The translations under genes and the position numbers were made by a program. The notes below the pieces were generated by a model that worked only from the letters and a program-made list of their open reading frames with translations, was not told where the DNA came from and searched no databases. Source: Lachnospiraceae bacterium UBA3401 (GTDB lineage Bacteria; Bacillota; Clostridia; Lachnospirales; Lachnospiraceae). From it: a DNA stretch of 6,110 nt. The stretch lies in assembly GCA_002358575.1 (NCBI GenBank), contig DEPD01000103.1, positions 1 to 6,110 of the forward strand, written 5' to 3'. Below, in pieces: positions 1 to 6,110 of the stretch. The stretch's first letter is position 1, and each line of letters opens with the position of its first letter.

Positions 1-25
1 TCAACCACTACGTTATTTCACAGAT

Positions 26-42
26 TTTGCAGTAAATGCAAA
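26..42. repeat. Inverted repeat TTTGCA/TGCAAA in the 3' flank
   Basis: Perfect 6-bp arms (26-31 and 37-42) enclose 5 nt. It lies about 120 bp beyond the deaminase stop codon. It shares its arm sequence with the repeat at 5960-5981 on the other side of the operon. No T-run makes it a clear terminator. Confidence 0.3.
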
Positions 43-53
43 GTCCTGATGCT

Positions 54-68
54 GAATTGTAACAATTC
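54..68. repeat. 15-bp palindrome GAATTGT-A-ACAATTC
   Basis: Seven-base arms are perfectly inverted around a single central base, about 95 bp past the deaminase stop. A one-base centre suits a dimeric DNA-binding protein better than an RNA hairpin. Its core TAACAATT recurs directly at 76-83. It could belong to the regulation of a gene lying left of the window. Confidence 0.4.
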
Positions 69-161
69 TAAAACATAACAATTTTTCTAGCAGTATACAC
101 TGTTATATATTAATACGAAATAATTACAAAATTTATGGAAACTCCTATTACACACCGAAAA

Positions 162-2837
162 TTACATTTTCTGTGTCAGTTCTACTAATTTTTTCACAAA
201 TGCTTCGTCTGATTCTTCCCTCCGAATAAAAGAACTATTCATACCATTTTTCTGAACTCTCTCAATCCAGAGCAGCGCCATCTCTCTGCTAATTCCCTTT
301 TCTAACATTCCATAATAAATATAGGCAAGCTCATTAGATACATTCGTGTTGAAAACAGCAGGGTCATCTGAATTGATACATACTATCACATTCTGATCAC
401 CGTTCATTTGATTCATCTGATAAAATTGACTGTCCTCTAAAACTTCTAGGTCTGCAATCGCTGTGTTGGAAGAAGGATTGACCTCCACAACAATCCCTTT
501 TCTTCCAAGTTTTTTCTTCATAATCTCTTGCAGTTCCTCAATGATGAGCAAATCCTGTTCTGTAACTTCACAGTGAATTGGACGTTCCATCTTCCCCACA
601 AAAATTTTGCAATGTCTGGCGGCTGCCAGCAAACTAGGATTCCAGTCAATTCGTTCCTGCGCACGTAGTTTTCTACACAAATTTTCTTCTACTGACATCC
701 ACTCCACAGATTCAAAATCATTCTCACTGTCACGGAACAACTGATGATACCCATCTATGAGTAGTTCTATCCGGATTCCTCCATCTTCGCACCCATAGAT
801 CTTTCTCGACAACTCATAAATTTGCTTTTCCATATAGGTTAAAATTGCCGCCTGAAAATCACTATAATTTTTGCTCAATGCATCATATGCCCACAAATAA
901 TTTTCGAGCGCTTCTATCCTTGGAATAATAATCACTGGGTTTTGCTCTTTCCATTTTGCGGCTGGTATACCAAGCGCAATCCCGTGACCTATCCTGTCTC
1001 CAGCATGAAATTTTAAATACTCCACTACCTCATCAATCCTGCGCAATCCAGATAATATGTGTCGAAAATCTTCGCCAGCATGAAACGTAAATCCTAGACT
1101 CTGCATATACTTTCCACTGAAAGTATCCTTTCCAATCAGTTCAATCCCGCTGTCCCGCGCTTTTTCATAAATTGGAGCGAACACCCATACGGGCGTTGCG
1201 TTTTCCAGACTCGCAGCGTCTATGCCAACTAGAAATCTGCTCACCTCGACAAATTCAGACCGCAATTGCTTAAACGCCTCTATTTGTTTTTGATAAGACT
1301 GCTGAATCTGTCCAAAATGAAGATACGAGCACTCTGTCCTTCCATTTTGCAAGCATTTCTCAGGAACTGTCTCGTCCTCCCGCTTTAGAAAATGTATCAC
1401 CAAACCTGCGCGCGGAATTCGTCTCACCGGCACGCCTTCTTCATCGCAATATTCTGTTACAAGAATCTCCTTATATGCCTTAAGAAAGTGAACTACCTCT
1501 TTTTTAAATGCACTGTAAGATTCCGGCATGGAAGTACGAAACTCAATTTTACTCAGATATTGATTCTGAAATTGTTCTCGAATTGCATGTTCCCAAAAAT
1601 TCTTAATATTCGCATGGTTTAATGCCGAATTTATCCCATAGTGTTCCTGCTGAAAATAATCTAACCCTTTAATTGTCTTCTGCTGTACACTCACATGGAA
1701 TAAATAATTCCGAACGCGCAAATATTGCAGGAAGCACTGCTTTCTAAAAGAATTTTCATTATCCTCACAGTTTTTGTGCAAGTGATAAATATCATAAAAA
1801 GTATCATATAAAAATATATTTTCAGTCAAAGTATGAATTGATATCCTATCCTCTAATATCTGTGTATAAAGTTTATTAGGCAGCATTTCATCCGAAGAAA
1901 TATATGTCAAATCATTCCAGAGTTGCACATAATATGCAATAATTTCTTTTGCTCTATTTTTCTTCTCTTGAAAGGCACTGTAATGATAAAAGAAATCCTC
2001 AAATGGTTGTCCTTCTCGGAACATCTCCACAAACACGCGGATATCTTTTCCCTTTTGTTCATCTGAGTCCTTTCCTTTTGTCAAAACCAAATATGCTCTA
2101 ACAATGCCACACCCAAGAATATAATATATCATACGTTCATTTTGTTCTGCTGTACCGTTCACAAATCTTGTCTGTTGAAGCACTTTGCCTTTCTTTACTG
2201 TCAACGGTTCCATCAAAGAATCCCATATACTAGGAAATGTTCTTGAAACACCTTTATGAAGGTGATTTTCCGCAACACCACCCTCCAATACACGGGAAAG
2301 TTGCTTGTCTGCGACGTCTATATTCCCATAAAAACCATCAAGACAGTTGATATTCTTCTCCTCCTGATTCAAAACCATATAGAGAATCGCAATGACATCC
2401 ATTGGAATATGACAGTTTAAACTGTGAAATAGCATCACCTTATTATTCTCCGCAAAGCCACCAAATAACTCCTTGTCCTCTTTGTTTTTCCAGTATTTAA
2501 ATACAATCTGTCCATCTCTGTGAGAAATCAGAGATCTTGCTATTCGCTCCATTGTATAAAAATACAATTCCATTGTGTCCTCAAACTTTTGCACATCATA
2601 TAAATAACATTTCTCAAGATATAAGTAAATTTCATCATAAGAATAAAGATTGTAATTCTGGCGAATGTATCCAACCAACTGGCTCCTTAAACTATCCCGC
2701 AATTTTTTCGCTTTTTTCGTATCCTTGTCTTGCATTGCCTCCAGATATTCCTGAATCAAATCCTGGCGAAATGTTTCCATAGAAGTCAATGGATAACACA
2801 ACACTCCCAAAAAACGATTGATTGAATCATTAATCAT
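162..2837 (-). CDS. rdrB: RdrB-like divergent adenosine deaminase of a RADAR antiphage system
   Basis: Predicted cytosolic deaminase that, in characterised RADAR systems, converts adenosine to inosine in RNA and/or ATP and dATP to ITP and dITP during phage infection. The 891-residue protein shows the adenosine deaminase superfamily signature in order: HLH at H192/H194 (zinc ligands), FHAGED with H586 (zinc ligand) and E589 (catalytic Glu), RIGHG with H618 (catalytic His), EVNPSSN near 785-791 (the counterpart of the CPxSN-type loop), and NSDDP with D824/D825 (zinc ligand and substrate contact). Ordinary adenosine deaminases are about 350 residues. Here there is a roughly 190-residue N-terminal extension, about 190 extra residues between HLH and HAGE, and about 150 extra between GHG and SDDP. 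No signal peptide or membrane segment is evident. The chosen ATG has AGAGGT 6 nt upstream. It lies 18 bp after the ATPase gene, so the two are almost certainly co-transcribed. The partner ATPase separates this from a housekeeping purine deaminase. The deaminase call is very secure; RdrB is strongly supported by context. Confidence 0.9.
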   Translation of the reverse strand: MINDSINRFLGVLCYPLTSMETFRQDLIQEYLEAMQDKDTKKAKKLRDSLRSQLVGYIRQNYNLYSYDEIYLYLEKCYLYDVQKFEDTMELYFYTMERIARSLISHRDGQIVFKYWKNKEDKELFGGFAENNKVMLFHSLNCHIPMDVIAILYMVLNQEEKNINCLDGFYGNIDVADKQLSRVLEGGVAENHLHKGVSRTFPSIWDSLMEPLTVKKGKVLQQTRFVNGTAEQNERMIYYILGCGIVRAYLVLTKGKDSDEQKGKDIRVFVEMFREGQPFEDFFYHYSAFQEKKNRAKEIIAYYVQLWNDLTYISSDEMLPNKLYTQILEDRISIHTLTENIFLYDTFYDIYHLHKNCEDNENSFRKQCFLQYLRVRNYLFHVSVQQKTIKGLDYFQQEHYGINSALNHANIKNFWEHAIREQFQNQYLSKIEFRTSMPESYSAFKKEVVHFLKAYKEILVTEYCDEEGVPVRRIPRAGLVIHFLKREDETVPEKCLQNGRTECSYLHFGQIQQSYQKQIEAFKQLRSEFVEVSRFLVGIDAASLENATPVWVFAPIYEKARDSGIELIGKDTFSGKYMQSLGFTFHAGEDFRHILSGLRRIDEVVEYLKFHAGDRIGHGIALGIPAAKWKEQNPVIIIPRIEALENYLWAYDALSKNYSDFQAAILTYMEKQIYELSRKIYGCEDGGIRIELLIDGYHQLFRDSENDFESVEWMSVEENLCRKLRAQERIDWNPSLLAAARHCKIFVGKMERPIHCEVTEQDLLIIEELQEIMKKKLGRKGIVVEVNPSSNTAIADLEVLEDSQFYQMNQMNGDQNVIVCINSDDPAVFNTNVSNELAYIYYGMLEKGISREMALLWIERVQKNGMNSSFIRREESDEAFVKKLVELTQKM

Positions 2838-2843
2838 TTTGAT

Positions 2844-2849
2844 ACCTCT
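2844..2849 (-). promoter_or_regulatory. Ribosome binding site of the deaminase gene
   Basis: On the minus strand AGAGGT sits 6 nt before the ATG at 2837, inside the 18-bp gap between the two genes. It fixes the start of the deaminase. Because it lies just upstream of the ATPase stop codon's downstream edge, ribosomes finishing the ATPase could re-initiate here, which would keep the two subunits in proportion (inference). Confidence 0.75.
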
Positions 2850-2855
2850 AAGAAT

Positions 2856-5678
2856 TTATTTTGAAAATAATTTTTCAAACTCGTCTGCTGTGGTCTGAAA
2901 ATCAGGATTCTTGTTCAGACTATCAATAAAGTCATTAAGTGCTGCATCATCTGCATCTTCATTTGCCGCCAACAACTGTCTAGTAATGTCCGCCAGCAAA
3001 TCTGCACGCGCAAAGATTTTTCCTGTTGTATCTCTTGCAATTTTATATTTATAATAACATTGTAATAAAAATGCAAAATATGGGTGTTCTGCTATCCATT
3101 TTTCGTCCGCTTCCACGTCTGCAAAAGCTTCCTGAAGAACATTCCATAATCTCTGCGCCTCAAATCTGCCATACCAGACACGATTATTCGTTGCCAAGTT
3201 CTCAAGTTTGTCACATATTTCCTGATATGTTGCTAATGATACTCCTTGTTCAAGTTCACCATTACTTTCTGGATTATCTTTTCCCAAAATCCACCAAATG
3301 CTGTTCTTAGTCTGTCTGAATATTGTGTTTGACTCCCCATCGTAGGCACTTCTAAAATCTTTCCAGCTATCATTCGCTTTCTTAATATTTAGTATTAATG
3401 CGCCATTTATCTCCAATAATCTATTCTGAATGTCTGTTAGTGTTTTACCTATCTCCTTCTTTAAATATTCTGCCACAGATTCTATCACTTCTGATTTCCA
3501 TAACGTTTCTCTATCAATTGCCTGCAAAATACCAACTCTTCTTTCCATCTCCCTATTGCCAATATATTCTTTTTTATCAAATTCAACTTCCATATCTATA
3601 TCATGTTGGTCTATCATTGGCTGGAGCAATTGTGAGATGGTATTTATCAGAATACGGTATAACTGCTGTTTTGTGCTCTCCTCTATATTCCTATTCCTAA
3701 TAACCTCGTCACACTCTTTATCAAACAATGCCATAATTACATTTTGTGATGCCATTCCCGACAATCTGCTCTGAATATAGGCATACTCCTCCCAAAAAGC
3801 AGGATAATATCTTGCTGCCATCTGCAAAGGTTTTATTGCATTTGTCCACGCCACCGAAGATATTGCACTCCAAAAAGAAATAATCACATCCTGTTCCAAT
3901 GATGTTGTAAAATACGTTCCATTCTGTTCCAACTTTATTATACGTTCTATAGGAAGGTATCTATAATATGTCATATTGAAAATGACATCGCCTTTTAGCA
4001 AAAAATTCCTGTTTAAGAAATACAACTTTTCTTCTTTTTTCCTATATATTGCATTCATTGCACTTCTATCTGTCCAGCCTCTATCTAAAACATTTATAGC
4101 TCGCTCTGCAATTTCAGGATAGAAAAATAAATCTTCCATAGCCCTATTCTTTAACTTAATATAACTTCGATCCTTCTCAATAGCCCTCCTATAATTATTG
4201 TTCAAATTTGAATTTCCGTACAAAAGCCGCGCCGCAAAATCCACCAAAAGGAACAAGGAAAAGCGTTCTACTGCCTCTTCAATATAAAAAGTTCTTTGTG
4301 ACTCTTTTTTGTTCGGTTCATCCTGTGTCTTCTCCTTATATATGATGTTTACTGCATTATCAAAAAATACTTTACTGTCTTTTTCCGTTTCTCCCACAAC
4401 GTACAAGTAATCATAAATATCATCTCGGCGCTGATTATAAACTGGTTTGGAAGCAACGATGGTATCCAATAATAATTTCTTCTCTACCAAGTATTCCCCT
4501 TCTTTTTCCTTTCTTTTTGCCGCAATATCACTCAATACATTGTAGACATTATTCAATCCTCGGGAAGTATTATCAAACAAATGATAGGTATAAGGAAGCA
4601 CCTTTTTTTCTTGTGAATTTTCCATATAGCAGAAGTAGGACGAATCAATCCAGCCAGATAATGCTTGGCTTAACAAATCAGACAATTTTACTCCCATATC
4701 ATTCTCTAATTCCTGCTCTTTTGATAAATCGACAATACAATAATTCCCTTTTTCCTCTAAAGACCAATGTTTAATTTGATATCGATATGCTGGAGGCAGT
4801 ATCTTTTTCAAATATTCATATGCAAGATCCTGTTTGCTTTTCAAAATGGTGTTCTCACCAATCGCACTATTCAGGACATCTCCATCTAATACGTTATCCC
4901 GCCTTAGAAAATCCAACGTCAATGCTTCCTCAAACGTATTCAGATCACCTGAAATAATTGTAACAATATTTTCATTTGACAGATAAGACAAAAGTGTCTT
5001 GACCACATCTGCACATCGATATGTACTTAGATCAATATCATCAATAAACAAAAAAAGCAAATTTTTATTATCTGTTTCGTTATTAGGATTTACCAGAAAT
5101 GAAATAAGCTGATTAAACTTTTTAATAAACTCGATATCGGAATTAAACACCTCCGCTGAACTCTTCACATAATCATTCTCTGTAGTATACTCCCGCAGCA
5201 AGATACTGCGATACTCCTTCTGTATATAAGTATATTGTTTAATTGCCTCGTCACAGCATTTATTAAGTGGGTCTTTTTCAATACATCCATTTTTCCTTTC
5301 CTGATCACGATTTTTAATAAATTCACTGAGCATTCCTAAAATAGTCGCCATCAATGTACTTGATTCAGACATATTTTCTGGCACAATAATTGGAAGAATA
5401 ATGTCCTGATACTCTGACTTTTTTTCTAAAGTTGCTTTTATCGTCTTTAGTATCGACGTTTTGCCGGCTCCTCGAACTCCTATTATGCCAATATTATTTG
5501 TTTTTTGATTTGTATATTCACCCTTTGCTTTCATTTCATTTGGGCGTGATTCCTTTTCCTCCCTAAATTGGTCAATCTGATCATAAATGTGCTTATATGC
5601 AGGCAAAATCAGTTTTGCCTCTGCCGTTGTCAGATTACGTGCTCCAATTTTGTTCTTATGTGTTTTTTGTGTATTCAT
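2856..5678 (-). CDS. rdrA: RdrA-like P-loop ATPase of a RADAR antiphage system
   Basis: Predicted cytosolic AAA+/KAP-like ATPase, the partner of the adjacent deaminase. In characterised RADAR systems RdrA forms a ring that binds RdrB multimers and is required for defence. The 940-residue protein has Walker A GVRGAGKTS (G67, G70, G72, K73, T74) preceded by a hydrophobic strand (NIGII), and Walker B LLFLFIDDID with D213/D214. A sensor-1-like strand IVTIISGD follows at 238-245, then a basic segment FLRRDN near 257-262 that could hold an arginine finger (inference). The NTPase core therefore occupies roughly residues 60-300. The remaining 600 or so residues are rich in Tyr, Asn, Glu and Lys and show no motif I can name; the last 35 residues are acidic. 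No transmembrane segment is seen. The ATG has AAAGGAAG 6 nt upstream, and the next Met (M49) is close to Walker A, so M1 is preferred. It is the first gene of the operon. An ATPase call on its own would be generic (STAND, KAP or AAA+); the adjacent deaminase makes RdrA the best assignment. Confidence 0.87.
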   Translation of the reverse strand: MNTQKTHKNKIGARNLTTAEAKLILPAYKHIYDQIDQFREEKESRPNEMKAKGEYTNQKTNNIGIIGVRGAGKTSILKTIKATLEKKSEYQDIILPIIVPENMSESSTLMATILGMLSEFIKNRDQERKNGCIEKDPLNKCCDEAIKQYTYIQKEYRSILLREYTTENDYVKSSAEVFNSDIEFIKKFNQLISFLVNPNNETDNKNLLFLFIDDIDLSTYRCADVVKTLLSYLSNENIVTIISGDLNTFEEALTLDFLRRDNVLDGDVLNSAIGENTILKSKQDLAYEYLKKILPPAYRYQIKHWSLEEKGNYCIVDLSKEQELENDMGVKLSDLLSQALSGWIDSSYFCYMENSQEKKVLPYTYHLFDNTSRGLNNVYNVLSDIAAKRKEKEGEYLVEKKLLLDTIVASKPVYNQRRDDIYDYLYVVGETEKDSKVFFDNAVNIIYKEKTQDEPNKKESQRTFYIEEAVERFSLFLLVDFAARLLYGNSNLNNNYRRAIEKDRSYIKLKNRAMEDLFFYPEIAERAINVLDRGWTDRSAMNAIYRKKEEKLYFLNRNFLLKGDVIFNMTYYRYLPIERIIKLEQNGTYFTTSLEQDVIISFWSAISSVAWTNAIKPLQMAARYYPAFWEEYAYIQSRLSGMASQNVIMALFDKECDEVIRNRNIEESTKQQLYRILINTISQLLQPMIDQHDIDMEVEFDKKEYIGNREMERRVGILQAIDRETLWKSEVIESVAEYLKKEIGKTLTDIQNRLLEINGALILNIKKANDSWKDFRSAYDGESNTIFRQTKNSIWWILGKDNPESNGELEQGVSLATYQEICDKLENLATNNRVWYGRFEAQRLWNVLQEAFADVEADEKWIAEHPYFAFLLQCYYKYKIARDTTGKIFARADLLADITRQLLAANEDADDAALNDFIDSLNKNPDFQTTADEFEKLFSK

Positions 5679-5684
5679 ACCTTT

Positions 5685-5692
5685 CTTCCTTT
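5685..5692 (-). promoter_or_regulatory. Ribosome binding site of the ATPase gene
   Basis: On the minus strand AAAGGAAG lies 6 nt before the ATG at 5678, in a purine-rich run typical of Firmicutes. A second purine run, AAAGG, is nearer the ATG and too close to be the main site. The motif supports the chosen start. Confidence 0.75.
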
Positions 5693-5711
5693 CTTTTGTA
5701 TGACTTATTGA

Positions 5712-5741
5712 AGTATAATATTTATTTTGTCCGCGAGTGAA
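5712..5741 (-). promoter_or_regulatory. Candidate sigma-A promoter of the RADAR operon
   Basis: On the minus strand TTCACT (5736-5741, 4 of 6 matches to TTGACA) and TATACT (5712-5717, 5 of 6 matches to TATAAT) are 18 bp apart. A transcript would begin near 5705, giving a leader of about 27 nt that includes the ribosome binding site. The -35 box falls within an inverted repeat, which could mean repressor control. The surrounding DNA is AT-rich, so chance matches are common; a different pair, TCAACA (6019-6024) and TATATT (5997-6002) with a 16-bp spacer, would give a leader of roughly 310 nt. Confidence 0.4.
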
Positions 5742-5749
5742 TTGCTCGC
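5733..5749. repeat. Inverted repeat overlapping the candidate -35 box
   Basis: GCGAG (5733-5737) and CTCGC (5745-5749) form a perfect 5-bp inverted repeat around a 7-nt centre. A second overlapping pair, GAGTG (5735-5739) and CACTC (5749-5753), and a third, AGTGAA (5736-5741) and TTCACT (5754-5759), lie in the same stretch. This is a GC-rich island in AT-rich DNA, at a position where an operator would be expected. No T-run follows on either strand, so it is not an intrinsic terminator. Confidence 0.5.
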
Positions 5750-5899
5750 ACTCTTCACTATACTAATAAGTAAACAAAACCAATAATATTTCACTGGCCA
5801 ATTCTGTCCCTTGAAAACTATATAAAACTTGGTTATATTTAGATTATCATAACGTTCTGATTTCTTCATAGTTACATGCCAAAATCTAGGCTTTCTTAC

Positions 5900-5924
5900 G
5901 GACTACGCATTTTATACGTAGTCC
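5900..5924. repeat. Strong hairpin in the upstream region
   Basis: GGACTACG (5900-5907) and CGTAGTCC (5917-5924) are perfect 8-bp arms around 9 nt. In a minus-strand transcript the stem can extend by U-G, A-U and U-A pairs to 11 bp closed by an AAA triloop, so the structure folds better on that strand. The bases after it are TAAGAAAG on the minus strand and TGTCTT on the plus strand, so neither gives a proper terminator T-run. It could be a leader RNA structure, a weak plus-strand terminator or a protein site. Confidence 0.55.
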
Positions 5925-5959
5925 TGTCTTGAAGCACGAATAAATAGGCTCTTGGAGTC

Positions 5960-5981
5960 TTTTGCACCGGATATTGCAAAA
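5960..5981. repeat. AT-rich inverted repeat TTTTGCA/TGCAAAA
   Basis: Perfect 7-bp arms (5960-5966 and 5975-5981) surround 8 nt. On the plus strand it is followed closely by AATATTTTTT (5981-5990), which gives it some resemblance to a weak plus-strand terminator, but the stem is mostly A-T. No plus-strand gene is visible before it. Confidence 0.35.
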
Positions 5982-6110
5982 ATATTTTTTGTTAGAAATA
6001 TATAATTTATAAAACATGTGTTGATTATATTTGTATTTATATAATAGAAAATCTGCTGCAAAATCAAGTACGAAAAAGATTCCAAAAGGCTATAAGGAAC
6101 TGTAGAAAAA

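Larger units (their letters stand above)
1..161. other. 3' flank of the operon, no gene callable
   Basis: AT-rich DNA after the deaminase stop codon at 162-164. It holds the inverted repeats at 26-42 and 54-68, plus ATAACA (75-80) paired with TGTTAT (101-106) across 20 nt. None has the GC-rich stem and T-run of a good intrinsic terminator for the operon, so the transcript may end beyond the window. Short open frames enter from the left edge on the plus strand, stopping at 33-35 or 47-49, and could be the end of a convergent gene, but they are too short to assign. Confidence 0.5.
5679..6110. other. 432-bp upstream intergenic region
   Basis: Very AT-rich region before the ATPase gene. It contains the ribosome binding site, the candidate promoter, the GC-rich inverted repeat and two hairpins listed separately. 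One 54-codon minus-strand ORF (5705-5869, beginning MKKSERYD) has no Shine-Dalgarno site and overlaps the candidate promoter, so I do not call it a gene. Frames open to the right window edge on both strands have no usable start and are not called. I see no tRNA, insertion sequence end, or CRISPR repeat here. Confidence 0.5.

Noticed and set aside
162..2837. Housekeeping adenosine or AMP deaminase for purine salvage.
   Set aside because: The active-site motifs fit, but the length, large insertions and tight pairing with a large P-loop ATPase point to RdrB instead.
2838..2855. Possible separate promoter or terminator between the two genes.
   Set aside because: The 18-bp gap has room only for the ribosome binding site; no hairpin or T-run is present.
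1392..4774. Several plus-strand open frames of 76-114 codons inside the two large genes.
   Set aside because: They lie antisense to strongly supported genes, lack ribosome binding sites, and have low-complexity or atypical composition; they are shadows of the real frames.
23..6065. GATTTTGCAG at 23-32 and its exact inverse CTGCAAAATC at 6056-6065 flank the whole operon, like terminal inverted repeats.
   Set aside because: A single 10-bp AT-rich match between two flanks of this size is readily explained by chance, similarity fades outside it, and no transposase or target-site duplication is visible.
5995..6110. Open frames reaching the right edge on both strands, including a basic plus-strand stretch ending near RNCRK.
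   Set aside because: No start codon or ribosome binding site is available and the sequence is very AT-rich; nothing recognisable in the translation.

Overview
The window holds an almost complete two-gene antiphage operon on the minus strand, recognisable as RADAR (phage restriction by an adenosine deaminase acting on RNA/nucleotides). Transcription runs from high to low coordinates: a 940-residue P-loop ATPase (RdrA-like, 2856-5678) comes first, then, 18 bp later, an 891-residue divergent adenosine deaminase (RdrB-like, 162-2837). The call rests on gene order, sizes and motifs. The first protein has a clean Walker A (GVRGAGKTS) and Walker B (FIDDID) in its N-terminal third. The second carries the full metal and catalytic set of the adenosine deaminase superfamily (HLH, HAGE, GHG, SDDP), spread over a protein more than twice the length of an ordinary adenosine deaminase. 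No database search was possible, so the assignment is by pattern recognition.

Host: the DNA is AT-rich, with AT-heavy intergenic regions and purine-rich Shine-Dalgarno sites (AAAGGAAG, AGAGGT) at normal spacing. This suits a low-GC Firmicute, most likely a gut-type Clostridium/Lachnospiraceae relative. No ribosomal RNA, tRNA or housekeeping gene is present to fix the taxon.

Layout: 1-161 is the AT-rich 3' flank of the operon, with small inverted repeats and no convincing terminator. 162-5678 is the operon. 5679-6110 is the 432-bp upstream region. It contains the RdrA ribosome binding site, a plausible sigma-A promoter whose -35 box lies inside an inverted repeat (possible operator), a strong 25-nt hairpin, a weaker hairpin and an unconvincing 54-codon ORF. 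No accessory RADAR membrane protein gene is visible in the window.

How the genes work together, from knowledge of characterised RADAR systems: RdrA forms a ring-shaped AAA+-like ATPase, and RdrB forms a large multimeric deaminase shell that converts adenosine to inosine in RNA and/or ATP and dATP to ITP and dITP. The two join in a giant complex that halts phage propagation. The intact Walker motifs and deaminase active site suggest both proteins here are functional.
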